Of a stretch of 64,000 bases of DNA, positions 1 through 11,689 are shown piece after piece. This DNA comes from Lenzites betulinus. Taxonomy: Eukaryota > Basidiomycota > Agaricomycetes > Polyporales > Polyporaceae. How positions within the stretch are numbered: position 1 is the first letter of the stretch; the number at the start of each line of letters is the position of its first letter. The DNA lies in assembly GCA_022264855.1 (NCBI GenBank), contig JABYQU010000034.1, forward strand, positions 124,001-188,000, written 5' to 3'. Both the position numbers and the translations under genes were made by a program. A model generated the notes under the pieces. The model saw only the letters and a program-made list of their open reading frames with translations. It made no database searches and had not been told where the DNA came from.

Positions 1-1276
1 GCTCAAACGAATCGGAAAACGGGAGCCGACCGGTCAGCAGGATGTAGAGAGTGACACCCAATGCCCAGATGTCCTGTGCAGGACTCGCTGCGTACGGCAA
101 TGCACTACCTGGAGAGTGCAGCAGCTCGGGTGCGGCATATGGTAGCGAACCGGGTGCGAAATCGCGACTGTGGGGAGCTGGAGACGGCGCGTTCGCAGCG
201 GGGTACGGGCTAGAGTTGCGATGGCGGACAGCAATATGTCGGCGTTTGAGCAGAGCAGGCAGCCCGCTGTGTTTACCGAGAGATCTCTGCGCATAGGAGG
301 GGGCTTGTGAGATGGTGCGGTTGCGGTGAAGGCCTTCGGTGTGTCCCTCGTCTTCTTCACGCTCGAGATCGTCGTCGATCTCGCCGATCTTTCGTGCCAT
401 TCCGAAGTCGCCGATCTTACAAACACCCATCTCGTCTACAAGCACATTCTCCGGCTTCAGGTCCCCATGCACGTAACCCGCAACCTCATGCATGTACCGC
501 AACCCTCGCACCACCTGCCTGAACATCATCCCCGCATCGTCCTGCGGCAGTGCAGGCCGGCCGTCGCGCTTCAGGATGTCAAACAGACTTCCTGCCGGGC
601 AGTACAGCGTAAAGAAGAAGTCTGCGTGAGGCGTGTGATTGACGGTAAAGAGGGGGAGAATGTGCTCGTGATTGAGAGAACTCCATACCGCTGCCTCGCG
701 GGCGAGGCTCTTGTGCGCTAATGCAGGGTCGGGCTGTTTGTCTAGCTCCGACCGTCGAACGATCTTGACAGCGACTGTCCCACCTTGCGCAGACGAGGCG
801 GTGCGAATGATGGAAAAGCCGCCATGCCCAATGATGGGTCCGAGGGTATAGCCCGCGACGACAGCACCTTCATCGTCGGGAGCAAGCGTCTGCTCGGAAG
901 TAACCGGGCTGAAGGCAGAGAGGAAGAGCGCAGCAGGCGAAGAGGATAGATCCGCCTCGAATGGCTCTGAGAACTCGCTGAGCGCGTACGGCGAGTTCAT
1001 AGGGGATCCAAGAAAGAAAGAGCCCAGTGGTTCCGGCTCTGACATAGCAAGGACCATAGGTGGTGAGAACGAGAGGCCGAGCTGCTGCGACACCTGCTGG
1101 TCCGGATCAAGCGCGTCTTGCACTGTTTGTGTCGGAGAGTCTACATGCTCAGACTTGCATGCGGACTGCCCCGAATCCTGTTCTTGACCGAAAAGCAAGG
1201 GGTATTGCGGACGACGATGGCCATCGCCACGAGCACCAGAAAGTTCGGTTCGTAGAGTGTGGGGTGCGTCTTGCAT
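1..1276 (-). CDS. Ser/Thr protein kinase, C-terminal part missing at window edge
   Basis: The reading frame is open without an intron from the ATG at 1276 to base 1, about 425 residues, and continues outside the window. An N-terminal low-complexity part of about 140 residues precedes the kinase domain. Visible subdomains are a glycine loop GHGGFS (about residue 148), VAVKIV with the ATP-binding Lys, the catalytic loop HGDLKPEN (about 268), DFG (about 293), GSLPYAAPE (about 375) and DIWALG of subdomain IX. The catalytic loop has HGD in place of HRD, so it is a non-RD kinase. DFG and APE are about 95 residues apart, three times the usual spacing, with a basic Ser/Pro-rich insert. The start is the first in-frame ATG of the domain-bearing frame; later Met codons at 1063, 1045 and 1000 are alternatives. 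The subfamily is not certain, and a CAMK-like fungal kinase is my best guess. Confidence 0.85.
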   Translation of the reverse strand, partial: MQDAPHTLRTELSGARGDGHRRPQYPLLFGQEQDSGQSACKSEHVDSPTQTVQDALDPDQQVSQQLGLSFSPPMVLAMSEPEPLGSFFLGSPMNSPYALSEFSEPFEADLSSSPAALFLSAFSPVTSEQTLAPDDEGAVVAGYTLGPIIGHGGFSIIRTASSAQGGTVAVKIVRRSELDKQPDPALAHKSLAREAAVWSSLNHEHILPLFTVNHTPHADFFFTLYCPAGSLFDILKRDGRPALPQDDAGMMFRQVVRGLRYMHEVAGYVHGDLKPENVLVDEMGVCKIGDFGMARKIGEIDDDLEREEDEGHTEGLHRNRTISQAPSYAQRSLGKHSGLPALLKRRHIAVRHRNSSPYPAANAPSPAPHSRDFAPGSLPYAAPELLHSPGSALPYAASPAQDIWALGVTLYILLTGRLPFSDSFE

Positions 1277-1774
1277 ATAACTGATATGCGATGGACGTGA
1301 GGTATGATGCGGTTCTGTAGTAGAGCGTGGACGTCGCGTGGAGGACGGTGAGAGGGAGGTGGTGGTGGTGTGAAGAAAAGGAGCTCGGGTCGATTTAACA
1401 GACGGAGTCCCGAATTTCCGCTAAAGGAATGCGGGGAAATTACGTAACATCCAAAAAGGGTTGATTAAGTCTCGCCGGCTCCTCGGCTCCAAATTGATCA
1501 AGATCTCGCGTCTAGCGTGGCACAGTACTGCCAATTGAATGTACCCGTTGGTAAGAAGGACCGTATCACGACAAGTTCAAGGTTAAGTAGACCAGGACAC
1601 AACATAGTAATACTAGAGGAACAAACACTGAAGGATACATGCACGTCTAAAGTACATTTTAGAGAAGAGACTCGTGTAGCACTCGGTACATGATGATTCG
1701 AGCGAAAACACATAGGGTCTGGCAGGCTGCAGTAGTAAGTACTAGCTAGTCCAAATATATAGAATGAGGATGAA
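1277..1774. other. intergenic, no gene seen
   Basis: About 500 bp upstream of the kinase start and downstream of the ankyrin-MYND stop. No convincing ORF was found. An imperfect inverted repeat (AATTTCCGC ... GCGGGGAAATT) lies near 1408-1440, and A/T-richer sequence follows toward 1760. The interval should hold the kinase promoter and the 3' end of the ankyrin-MYND transcript. Confidence 0.5.
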
Positions 1775-3203
1775 TCAAAAATTCTGCTCCGCCAAAACTT
1801 CCGACACCTTCACAACCAACTTATCTGGCCGGGTCATCTCCGCTGGGAAGTATGCTTTTGCCCCGCACACACCCTTCTGGCGGACTACCCGAGATATGCG
1901 CAAGTACCCCTCCTCATCGTCCTCCCGTCTGATCCTACACACCAGGCTACGTTTCCTGTCAAATATCATGAGGTCTCCCAACTCCGCGGCCTGTGGTGCG
2001 CCCGTGTCCATGTCGAAAGGCACTTGCACCTTGATGATCAACTTCTTCGTCTCCCCGGGACGTATGTGCGGAACATGCATCGACCGCATGCTCCTTTTTG
2101 ACTGCTTCGCCACCGGATAGCCGTACATCATGCGATGCATGTCCGCCGTGGGGATGATCGGCCCTATGTCCTGGTAGAACGGCCTGAGCGTGACCGTCGT
2201 GTCGCGGTTGAATCCTATGCAAGTGAGCTTGTGCTGCTGCCAATCGGAGCCTGCACACGTCCCGGAATGAGTGCACGCTACCGCGACTCAGATCACCATG
2301 CACTTACGTTGGCATTCTTTTGAGCAATACCATGCAGCACCGCACTTCCCGCAGAACTTCAGGGTAGTATCCTGCTTTCCACACGCAGCGCACCCCCCCT
2401 CGTCCAGTGGCTGGTTCTCCCCCGCGCGCTTCCGCTTCCACTTTTGCACCGCGGCCGTGACGTACGGGCCCGCTTTGATGAAGAACTCGTCGGGCGTGTC
2501 CCCGTTCGCGTCCTCGATATCGAGCCGCGCCCCGTACTCCATGAGCACGTCTATCGTGTCCACCGCGTCGTTTTGGAAAGCACCCATGAGCGGGACGCTT
2601 CCGAAGCGGTCCTGGTAGTTCGGGTCCGCGCCGGCCTCGAGTAGGATACGTGCGAGGTCTGCACGGGGGTTCACGATGCAGGCATGGTGCAGCGCGGTGT
2701 ACCCGACTATGTCCGGGATGTCGGGCGGAGCACCGCATTCGAGCAGGTACTTGAGCGTGGCAGCATGGTCCGTCGCTGGAGGGCCTCCCCGTACGCGATA
2801 CGAGCCGTGTACCGTCAGGAGTGCGTACCCATACTGGAATGGGGTCTCGTGTCCCAGAATGTCGGGCGCATTCGCGCTTTCAACGGCCTAAGGGTCTTGA
2901 GTACTGAACATATATGTATATAGAATGCAGCCAAGACTCACGTCTCTTACTGCTCTGATATTACCGGTGAAACAGAGCCTAGCAAATTCGCTAAGGAGGG
3001 TGGGATCGATCTTAGCCGAACCTGGTACAAATGATCAAAACGTGTGCACTGGCTGCAGAGCCGGGAGCCTTACGTCGCTGGTACAGTGAGCGCAGGGTCG
3101 CTGCCCCTTGCGTGATAGACACAAAGCCAGGTAGATCAATCAGCTCTTGCATCTCTTGGGTGACAACAAAGCCGCCACTTCCATGCCTAGAGAGTCTTTG
3201 CAT
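1775..3203 (-). CDS. Ankyrin repeat and MYND zinc-finger protein
   Basis: Model: complement(join(1775..2250,2308..2887,2942..3021,3074..3203)), 421 aa. Two to three ankyrin repeats lie at about residues 110-200 (signatures GYTALHHAC and LLEAGADPNYQD). A MYND finger follows near residue 250, with cysteines in CAAC, CGKC and YCSKEC and the final HKLTC. The finger is split by the intron at 2251-2307, and splicing restores the complete Cys/His set. The C-terminal 140 residues form an unrecognised domain. MYND-ankyrin proteins act as protein-interaction scaffolds, often for transcriptional repressors, so the likely role is protein binding and not catalysis. The start is the first ATG before LSRHGSGG in exon 1. 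It belongs to a run of minus-strand genes at the left edge. Confidence 0.85.
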
Positions 3204-3883
3204 ACTCAAGAAAAGTGCCAGTAGCCGCGCGAGACAGCAGTGTTATGTACAAGAACGTGCGACTCTTCGGGACTTTTGATGTCAGGTTTTTCAAGAATCG
3301 GAGTAGTATATATCGCAAGACGTGAGACGAGCACGAGACTGCAAGATGGGTTAAAGGTACGAAGGTATGCCACGCCCTGGTGGTGAGTTTGAGAGAAGTA
3401 CTTAGTATACAAATTTAACGCCCGTGAACAGCCTTACAGATACCGCTATATATGGCTTCTCCTACCTACGACCTGACTATCATGTAGAAACGCTGTCGAG
3501 ATGTGGCATAGCTGTGTAGTAGTATTTAGCATGGGCGCGGCTACAACACCCGGGTCCCGGGAGGAGGCATCGGAGATCCTATGAGATTGGTGCCTCAACC
3601 TGTTACAATGGATAACCGACGCCACAAAGGAAGTCGCGTGGCATGGGTATACATACTTCACTGAAGTTGAACCGATTCCAGCCAACATGCATGTTCAAGT
3701 AGGACGCCTGCATCGTAACGTAGCTGCATTAATCTGAGCTGCACACTGCACAGCATTGCGGTGTGTAGTACTTGACAGCGGCGTCCAATAGTACTGCTTC
3801 CTGTAAAGAGATGTTTTACGTCTTCATCCATTCATTGCTCCTGGCTAACTATAGTACAAATTGTCGCTTGAATGCAGCAGTCT
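3204..3883. other. intergenic, no gene seen
   Basis: 680 bp between the ankyrin-MYND start and the HIT gene stop. All ORFs are short and lack recognisable motifs or consistent splice signals. The right part is expected to contain the HIT transcript 3' UTR. Confidence 0.5.
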
Positions 3884-4529
3884 TCACAGCTTCGACACGA
3901 GCTCCTCTTGCAATTTCTTGAGCTCATCCATCGATGGCTTCTGGGCAGGCCAACCGACCACAAGGCCCTCGGTGTCTGACGCCTCGGGCTTCGGGATGAT
4001 ATGGAAATGGACGTGGTCGACTTCCTGGTGGGCGATCCGGCCGTTGTTCTGTAATGATCTTATGTCAGTCTCAAAGCTATAGAACTGATAAGCACGCATA
4101 GAACGTGCCTGGAGGATGTTATAGTTCTGAGTCCCGAGGGCGAGGGCAATCTTCTTCGCTGTCGGCAGAACGTCCGCGAAGTACTCATCCGGCAGTTCAT
4201 GAAGCTTCTCAGCGTGGTCTGTTGAAACGACGTGAGTACTCATCAGCCCGCCGAACTGACCGTGAAACGCACACTTTGGGATGATCAAAGCATGTCCCTT
4301 CGACAACGGACCGATATCGAGGAAAGAGAGGACATTCTCGGTCTCGATTAGCTTGAAACTGGGAATTTCACCTGTACAAGTGTAGCGTTGGTCCGATGAA
4401 CATCGAGGCAGAATACTAGTATTGCGTACCCTTGATAATTTTGCAAAAGATGCAGCTTGCCAAAGACCTAGAGACCCCCTGTTTAACATCCGTCCGATGC
4501 CGGTTGATTTCTACTTACTTTGTAGCCAT
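3884..4529 (-). CDS. HINT-type HIT family hydrolase (Hnt1-like)
   Basis: Model: complement(join(3884..4048,4109..4218,4273..4371,4430..4467,4519..4529)), 140 aa, a normal length for HINT proteins. The histidine triad reads HVHFHIIP near residue 112, and the N-terminal CIFC pair typical of many HINT proteins is present. The family hydrolyses purine nucleoside phosphoramidates and AMP-lysine adducts in cytosol and nucleus. The first exon is only 11 nt (M A T plus two bases). The fourth intron (4049-4108) must be removed to join ILQ to NNGRIAHQ, and its best boundary is CAG|GCACGT, a GC-AG intron. It is 60 nt with no in-frame stop, so retention would insert 20 residues in the substrate-binding region. 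Confidence 0.9.
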
Positions 4530-4795
4530 AATGCGGATGGTAATAGTCCTACTTAGTAGCAAGGGTAGACGTCGTGCCAGTGAAGGTACAAGTCGGCAGA
4601 TGCCGATATCTCTGAGCGCCGTAGTCACGTGACCCGGCGCGACTCAAGCGCGTAAACAGTAGGCGCCCGTTCATTCGCATCGTTCACCTTGCGTTCATCT
4701 CTGATCTCACTAGGGTTTCGTACTCTCACTCAAGACTGCTCTACTTTCTACCGACAGACTGAACTAGCACGAGTACTCGAGCTTTATACGAAGAT

Positions 4796-6260
4796 ATGGC
4801 ACAACATGCAGCGCAAGCAGAGGGGCTCTGCCTTCGATACCCCGAATCATTAGGGCCTCACGCACAAGTAACACAAGAGGTTGCCGTGCAGATGTTGCTC
4901 CGAGCGACACAACTTGCTCAACACACTCCGTTTACTTGGAGCTATATAGACAAACCCACTGGTAAGTCGTAACAATGGCGCGGTTGTTTTCTTAGTGAAA
5001 CACGATCCCTAGTGCTGGGAAGAAGGGATGTTAATCTCTTTATTTCAGAGGGTCAATTGTTCTTGATCTTCCAAATGCCGCAGCTGCCTTTCCCAATAGA
5101 TGGGCTGGCATATCAGGACCGGGAACAAAGATACAACATTCCAATCGCCGGCGGAAGGGTGGGTGGTTTCCTTCTATACATTGTTCCGCTTTGTGACACT
5201 TCACCGCAGGAACTGGAAGTGTTCGAAGTCAAGTTTGGCTTTATCCCTGGAGTTGACACCACCGCGTTTCGTGCCCGTCGAAGGTTTCGCCTAGCAAAAG
5301 GCGGCCACCCTCAGCTCGTCCTCATCCATTACTCACGCGGCCAAGCCACTCGTACGTTCTGAACTCTCCGCCGTGGTGCATATGCTCATGCTTGTATAGC
5401 AATCATTCCCAGTCTCAACCAACCCGTCCGCAATTACCCTCTACGACCGGTGAACGAGCCTGCCGTATATGTCATGGGCGAGAAGCAAGGCCAGAAGGTG
5501 TTTCCTGGACCGAACGTCCCCGGTGCTGGTCGGGTTCCCTCTGTGGTAGACCGTGCGCCAGCCCCTGACATGGGAATGGGCTATGGAATGCCGGGCATGA
5601 GTGTTCCCGGGAATCCGCAGGCATTGCTTGCTCACCAGAACAGCAATATGGATGCTCTGGAGAAGCGTGCGTTGCGCGATAGAAGCGCTAGCATGAGCTC
5701 AGTGAGTGATATCTGAGTCAAATGGACCTGGTGCTCATACTGCGCAGCGACAAGCAGCCGGCCGACCGGATGACGACGACTCAGCAGGTGAGAGTTTTTA
5801 CCATGTGTGAACCGACTGGGGTTTTTACTCTCACCCCCCGCAGATGAGTCCGAGTCCATCTCGACAAGGACACTCGCGTTAGCACGATACCGTCGTAACC
5901 ACGAATTGATGAACGAAGTGTTCATGTATGCGGCTTTTGGTGAGCAGACTACCGGATGCTTAGTCTTTTGGCAGCCATCTCATGCGAAGATGGTAGGGAG
6001 CAAGAATGCTGCCTCACCACCACCGCCATATTCCGGTTTCAAGAAAGACGAGCTCGAAGAGAAAATCGTATGCCTCTTTATTCTATTATTATCGTCTTCC
6101 AGCTCATGGGAGGATTGCGCTCCAGTCCAAACTCACCTCGGAGATTGATGAAATGAAAGCCAAGGCCACGCTTCGTCAGCAGGCTGCATCAGCTGCCGCA
6201 AACGAGATTGTCGACATCTCTATGGACGGAGCCTCTATCTCCGATACAATTGCCACCTGA
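4796..6260 (+). CDS. ssr4: SWI/SNF and RSC complex subunit Ssr4
   Basis: Model: join(4796..4961,5013..5158,5210..5351,5400..5701,5748..5787,5844..6067,6126..6260), 384 aa. The N-terminal 190 residues match the fungal Ssr4 N-domain as I know it: LPFPIDGLAYQD, IPIAGGRELEVFE, GFIPGVDTTAFR, KGGHPQLVLIHYSR and NEPAVYVMGEKQGQKVF. A Met/Gly/Pro-rich linker follows, then a basic helix (LARYRRNHELMNEVF) and a C-terminal coiled coil (LEEKISKLTSEIDEMKAKA). Ssr4 is a fungal subunit of nucleosome-remodelling complexes in the nucleus. The last acceptor was chosen at CTCCAG (6125) because it alone keeps the coiled-coil frame. Exon 6 holds a GTGAGC at 5940 that I left unspliced because no acceptor fits its phase. 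Confidence 0.8.
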
Positions 6261-7116
6261 GAACTCGTTGACGTTGTGTACTGTAGTGTATCTACTAGCC
6301 CACCCATACTGTTGCCGGGTTTCCTTTCGCGTCATGCCCCGAGAAGATGGAGGTATCCTTCCCCGCCCGTTCCTGCTATCTAGCCGCGATCACTGGTCTA
6401 GGTGAGTGAACTCGGCCTTCGATGCCCCCGCAAACATCTCACACTATCAAGTTTTGTTTAATTCCTCCGTTGACACAGAAGTCGAGCACGGACTTTAACC
6501 TTGCACGCGTGAGAATTGCGCATACTCTTTACTCGCGAGCACTCAACTTGCAATACCGCTCTCGCTATACGTCGGTACAACCTCGTAGCGCTGCGCGTGA
6601 TATCGTGGGTAGACCTGAGGCCCAACTCAATCCTTAACTGTCCCAAAACTTCCACGATTTGTGAGCTAAAGTTATGCGCACACAGTGTTCCCACGGAATG
6701 AAGAATCGGTTCTCACTGTCCACACACCGACACAGAGGGTCGCCTACACCACCATGCAGTAACGCTCGGTAAGGTCTTGCGCCGTGCACACCGGCATGCG
6801 CAAAGGCGCTGCTGTGCGGCTTGGGCAGCATATGGAACAGGGAGCATCCCGATGGCGTCCGACATCGCTGCATTGTCAGAAGGTCACAGTGCTCTTATCC
6901 GACGCTCTGACTCGTTCACAGACCGTTCTCTCCCGCCCACAAGAAGCCTTGTTCCTCTAATGGAAGTTCCGGTAGGAAGACACGCGGGCCAGGCTCTCAA
7001 GATGCTCTCGAGGCGGCCCCATAAAACGAGACGAGGAGTGTGGTCGACAGAGCTGTCCGCCGAGCTTGCGGTCCTTCCCCACAGTTCACTCATCGGCCGT
7101 TCCTAGCCTCTTGATC
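6261..7116. other. intergenic, no gene seen
   Basis: 856 bp between the Ssr4 stop and the sedolisin start. ORFs on both strands are short and show no recognisable domains. The interval must hold the Ssr4 terminator and the sedolisin promoter. No clear TATA box was found close to the start. Confidence 0.5.
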
Positions 7117-9861
7117 ATGCATCTGCTCTCTCTGTCTTGGGCTACCGCCCTCGTCGGGCTGGTGGCCGCGTTACCCTCGCGTCGCTCGAACCTCATCTTA
7201 CACGAGAAACGTGCCATGGAGCCCATCGACTGGACCCTATCGCGCAAACTCGAAGCGGACGCGGTGCTCCCTATGCGTTTCGGCCTGGCACAGAATAACC
7301 TGCACAAGATCGAGGAGATGCTCATGTCTATATCACACCCAACCTCACCCTCGTACGGGAAACACTTCTCTCCCGAGGATATCGTGGACACGTTCGCGCC
7401 GTCGGACGAGACTGTCCGGGCAGTAACCGAGTGGCTCGTCGAGTCCGGAATTCAACATGATCGCCTTCGACTCAGCGCCAGCAAGGGCTGGATCGAGGTG
7501 AACGCAACTACGGCCGAGGTCGAGGACCTCATTGCAGCAGAATATAACGTCTACACTCATCCCTCCGGCGCCCAGCAGATAGGTAAGTATTGGTATAGCA
7601 TCGGATCTCAGTAACGCACGGCGCTCAACCTTTTACTTAGGATGTCACTCTTACTCCGTGCCTGAGCACGTCCGAGAGCACATCGATCTCATTCAGCCCA
7701 CGGTGCACTTCCTTCACAGGGTACCCAACCCTGACAGGATACAGAAGCGTTCTACCGGTGAATTTGGAAAGCTCGAGGCGGCCATTCACGGTGGTCCTAA
7801 GACCAACGGCCAAAAGGCGACCATCGCCTCCGGCCTTGCAAATTGCGACAAGCAGATCACGCTTGATTGCTTGCGTGCCCTGTACTCCATTGATTACACC
7901 CCCCAGTCAACTGACAAGAACACGTTCGGCATTTGTAAGTAGTGTCATTGATTTGAGGTTGTGATCTTCTAATCCCTATTCGTAGTGGAGCTCACGCCGC
8001 AAGCGTTCCTTCAAAGTGATTTGGATATGTTCTTTGGGTGAGTACCTCGCCTGCTTAAATTGCTCCATCGCTGTATTCCAACTGTGCGACCAGCAACTTT
8101 TCCCCAAGCCAGGTCGGCACCGCGCCCACACTCATCTCGATCGACGGAGGTAATCTTCTTCTCACAGCATTCTTCCGTTCGCAGCCATTGCTCATGCCGC
8201 TCTCAGGCGTCGCACAAACAACTAACCAGGGATTCAACTTTAACGGAGAAAGCGACCTCGACCTGGAGTATGCTTTCGGGCTCACCAACCCCCAGCCCAT
8301 CTTGCTTCTGCAGGCGGGTGATCTTGTAGAAGGTTTGTCAACGCCCGCTATTCCATCGACGATGCCGTACTCATACCTGCTCCTGTCAGGCGCATCTTTC
8401 AACAATTGGCTGGACGCCGTTGATGGGTCTTTCTGCACCTTTGAAGGCGGCGACGATCCCACTCAGGTATGTACAGCGTTTGGTACCTTGTTGATGCAGG
8501 GCCTCAGTCGAGATTAAGGACGGTATCTATCCTGACCCTTTGCCCGGCGGTTTCAATCGTAAGTGTGTTGCCTTCAACGTGCGTATATGCCCGTTAACAT
8601 GTCCCCATATAGAACCCGAGTCGTGTGGCATCATCGCGCCTCCGTTCGTCGTCTCTGCGTCCTATGGACAAGATGAGGGCTCGGTGACACAGGCGTACGC
8701 TGCACGTCAATGCGCCGAGTACGGTAAGCTCGGTCTGTTGGGTACAACCGTGCTTTACAGCTCCGGCGACAACGGCGTCGCCGGCAACGGTGGCCTCTGC
8801 CTTGGTCGCAATGGTGCGTCGAAGTTCTATTCAGTTGACCCTAGCGTTGATGCCCGTCGCCGATTCAATAGGACAACCCTCCGAACGTGGCACTACGTTT
8901 AGCCCCGACTTCCCCGTTACGTGCCCCTTCGTCACCGCGGTGGGCGCTACTCAAGTTAACCCCGGTTCGACCGTCAACGACCCCGAAGGAGCCTGCGAGC
9001 AGGTTATCTTTAGCGGCGGCGGCTTCAGCAACTTCTTCGCACTGCCGGACTATCAGTCCACCGCCGTTACGAGCTTCTTGACGAACCACCCTCCGCCATT
9101 CACCGGTGCTCAGTTCAACAACAGTGGAGTTGTGAGTTGCACCACGCTCAGATGTCGAATGCAGCATTTATATTTGTGACATCAGGTCCGCGGGTTCCCG
9201 GATATCTCCGCTAACGGGTGAGCACGCCTCTCATCCCTTTATGTACATTTTGTTGAAGAAATATTGTAGTGCCAATTATGTCGTCGGTACGCACCCATTT
9301 CCTGTCAGGTCTTCAGGCCAAGCTTATGCTCGCATTTTAGCTGTTGCTGGCGAATTTGAGCTCGTCTTCGGGACATCGTGCTCTGCTCCTGTTGTTGGCT
9401 CTATGATTACCCTCGTCAACGATGCTCGCATAACTGCTGGTAAAGGCCCAGTCGGTGAGTTGGTTCATTTGGGACATTGTGTTATACGCACACTAACAAC
9501 GCTCGTGCGTAGGCTTCATTAACCCTGCGGTAAGGCCTATCTTCCATTGATGAATGCTTTGATCTGAGCCTACGTCCTCTTAGTTGTACTCCGACGCGTT
9601 CGCAAACTCCTTCCATGACATCACCACCGGTGGTAACCAGGGCTGTGGTGCGTTCGATCGTTCGCGGCAGCTCGATTTTGGCTAACGTACAAATGATCTT
9701 TCTACAGGCACGCCCGGCTTCACTGCGTACGTCGCATCCTTGTGTTTGCATAAGCGCTTTCTGACATGTAGTTCTCCAGCACGGAAGGGTGGGATCCTGT
9801 CACCGGCCTTGGCACGCCGAACTTCACTACACTCCTGACGAATTTCCTCGCGCTTCCTTGA
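7117..9861 (+). CDS. Secreted sedolisin (tripeptidyl-peptidase-like, MEROPS S53)
   Basis: Model: 16 exons, join(7117..7582,7641..7934,7986..8037,8094..8149,8207..8332,8390..8466,8519..8558,8613..8813,8872..9131,9186..9217,9270..9286,9341..9454,9513..9529,9584..9647,9708..9726,9780..9861), 638 aa. A signal peptide (MHLLSLSWATALVGLVAALP) is followed by a pro-kumamolisin propeptide to about residue 190. Catalytic residues are visible: Glu304 and Asp308 in GESDLDLEY, oxyanion Asp423 in SSGDNG, and Ser553 in GTSCSAP. The C-terminal calcium site (HDITTGGNQGC, GWDPVTGLGTPNF) is intact. Sedolisins are acid-active serine peptidases that work outside the cell. Two exons are only 17 nt. It lies 354 bp upstream of another secreted enzyme in the same orientation. 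Confidence 0.92.
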
Positions 9862-10215
9862 GTATCGGCATTTCATGACTAACGGGAACAGGGGGTTCGG
9901 GCTGCCGTGTACATCGTGACGAGACTGCCATGTCACGACTTATGAACGTTCTGAATGGGATGGATAGATTCTGCTACTGGCAATTTGTCACTAGCCAACG
10001 ACGATATGACACTCGGCGTCGTCGTCCGGAAGCACCCGTCTGATGTGGAATGGCGCCATGAATATAGGGGCTACCGTTGGTCGGTGTCCTAGTCGTCCGA
10101 ACTTTCTCCCGGGTTCGTCCCAGGAATTGCCTGCAGACGAGCGGGCTTATAAGGACGTCGGCATGCGACTCGCCTCGTTGTATAACCTCTACACGTCGCT
10201 CGCCAGACTCAAAGG
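9862..10215. other. short intergenic spacer
   Basis: 354 bp between the sedolisin stop and the GH131 start, on the same strand. No ORF of note. CTATATAA-like sequence was not found; a GCTTATAAGG stretch at about 10143-10152 is the best TATA-like element for the GH131 gene, about 70 bp upstream of its ATG. Confidence 0.4.
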
Positions 10216-11417
10216 ATGCTCCGACTCGCCCTTCTGACATGTCTCTTGTGGTCTGCTCTTGCAACCCCAATCATCTGGGACGGGCGAGCGCCATTCAACC
10301 TTACAGATGCAGACCTGAATACATCAACAGGACCTTTCCTTACGTGAGTGTTTCAACTCTCACTCCGCAGGTTGGCGACTCATCAAGTGTCTAGCGTCGT
10401 GAAAGGCTCTGAAAATGCGACACATGTACGCGAAATTATGTGCGCCGGTTGTACGTTGACCATGACTGATGCAGTCGCATCAGTATTCCCGCCTGCTCGG
10501 CCATGCCAAGCGACCAACCCCGCTCTGGAATCAGGCGCTTGTGCTTCCTCACGAGCAAGTCGTCTCAGTCACGATCAACAACAGCTCCGTGTTTGTCGCC
10601 GGGGGCGGCCCACCGCAGTTCGGGTTTAGACGAACCGACATCATTGCCGCCGTTAATGGCGAGCATACAGAGCTAATCACACGCATGGAACAAAACAAGA
10701 CAATCTTCCACGTTTCCATTCAGAAAGACGAGCTCCGTCCCCTCAACTACAGCCACGAATACCAGATCGTCTTCATAGAGCCAAACGATGGTTCACATGT
10801 TTTCGAAATCCAGCTTGGTATGGAATTGGGTACACCGTCCGCTACCCCGTTTCGTTCTCGGCTGACGTTCTACTATTACTGCAGGTTCCCCCTTCACGGA
10901 CCCCACTGGTTCGCTGCCAGCCCAGGACGCTCACTCGTTCAAGATTCGCGATCACGCACTTAACGTACTATACACCACGCCCTTCACCTCTGCTGCATGG
11001 CACAACTTCGCCGTCGAGGTTGATTGGAACAATCGTACACTTGCCGTGTGGTACTCCCAGGATGCGGAACTTCTCCGCCTTGTCAAGTCCACCACGCCCA
11101 ACCCAACTGCCGCAGCGGGGCCCGACGGTCAAGGCGACTTCCACTTCACCGTATTGAAGGTATGCAGCTGCCGGTGTCCTCTCCGGGTTCATGCGCATCG
11201 AAATCGATTCATAATCCAATTGCTTATGATATTGATCTATCAAACCTCCGTACAGCTTCCCATCGTCAATCCTGCCGACTCTCCTGCAGACCAAAGCGAC
11301 GTCGTCCATCACGGCATTCAGGAAGGAACGGTTGAGGGCCTTCTGTACTCCGGCGTTTTCGTCGAAAGCGCTGCACACGGTATCAGTCGGGGCTTTGGCG
11401 TTACTGAGCAAGTCTGA
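10216..11417 (+). CDS. Secreted glycoside hydrolase family 131 glucanase
   Basis: Model: join(10216..10343,10395..10425,10484..10817,10885..11159,11256..11417), 309 aa. A signal peptide (MLRLALLTCLLWSALA) precedes a single GH131-like domain over the whole chain. Recognised stretches include IIWDGRAPFNLT, TVVKGSENATHYS, EYQIVFIEPNDGSHVFE and DQSDVVHHGIQEGTVEGLLY. GH131 enzymes cleave beta-1,3/1,4/1,6-glucans and are common in wood-decay basidiomycetes. Intron 1 has a competing acceptor at 10370 that would leave a 27-nt intron; the CTAG at 10394 was preferred. No cellulose-binding module follows. Several N-glycosylation sequons are present. Confidence 0.82.
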
Positions 11418-11689
11418 TTGCTCAAAACTACTATCATCGTACTAGTACGGCCGGGCACTCCAGCCTGTAGGTACTTACCGAGCGCCTTCTATTAGTATTT
11501 CAATCAACTGTATCGTGTTCTAGCGCTCAGTCACGGTGCATCACGCTTTACATCCTCCACCATGACGGTGATGTCCTCTAATTAAACGCATTGCGTTGCT
11601 CAGACATTCAATTATTGGCTGCGTTATGTCGTTTGCTTGAGCTACTAGATCCATACTGGCTCGGTAGGCTTACCACCGGCATACATATC

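Noticed and set aside
5940..5983. Possible intron GTGAGC...GGCAG within Ssr4 exon 6
   Set aside because: The donor is in phase 1, but the acceptor would need phase 0 to reach the KNAASPPPPYSGF frame; leaving it unspliced keeps the gene in frame.
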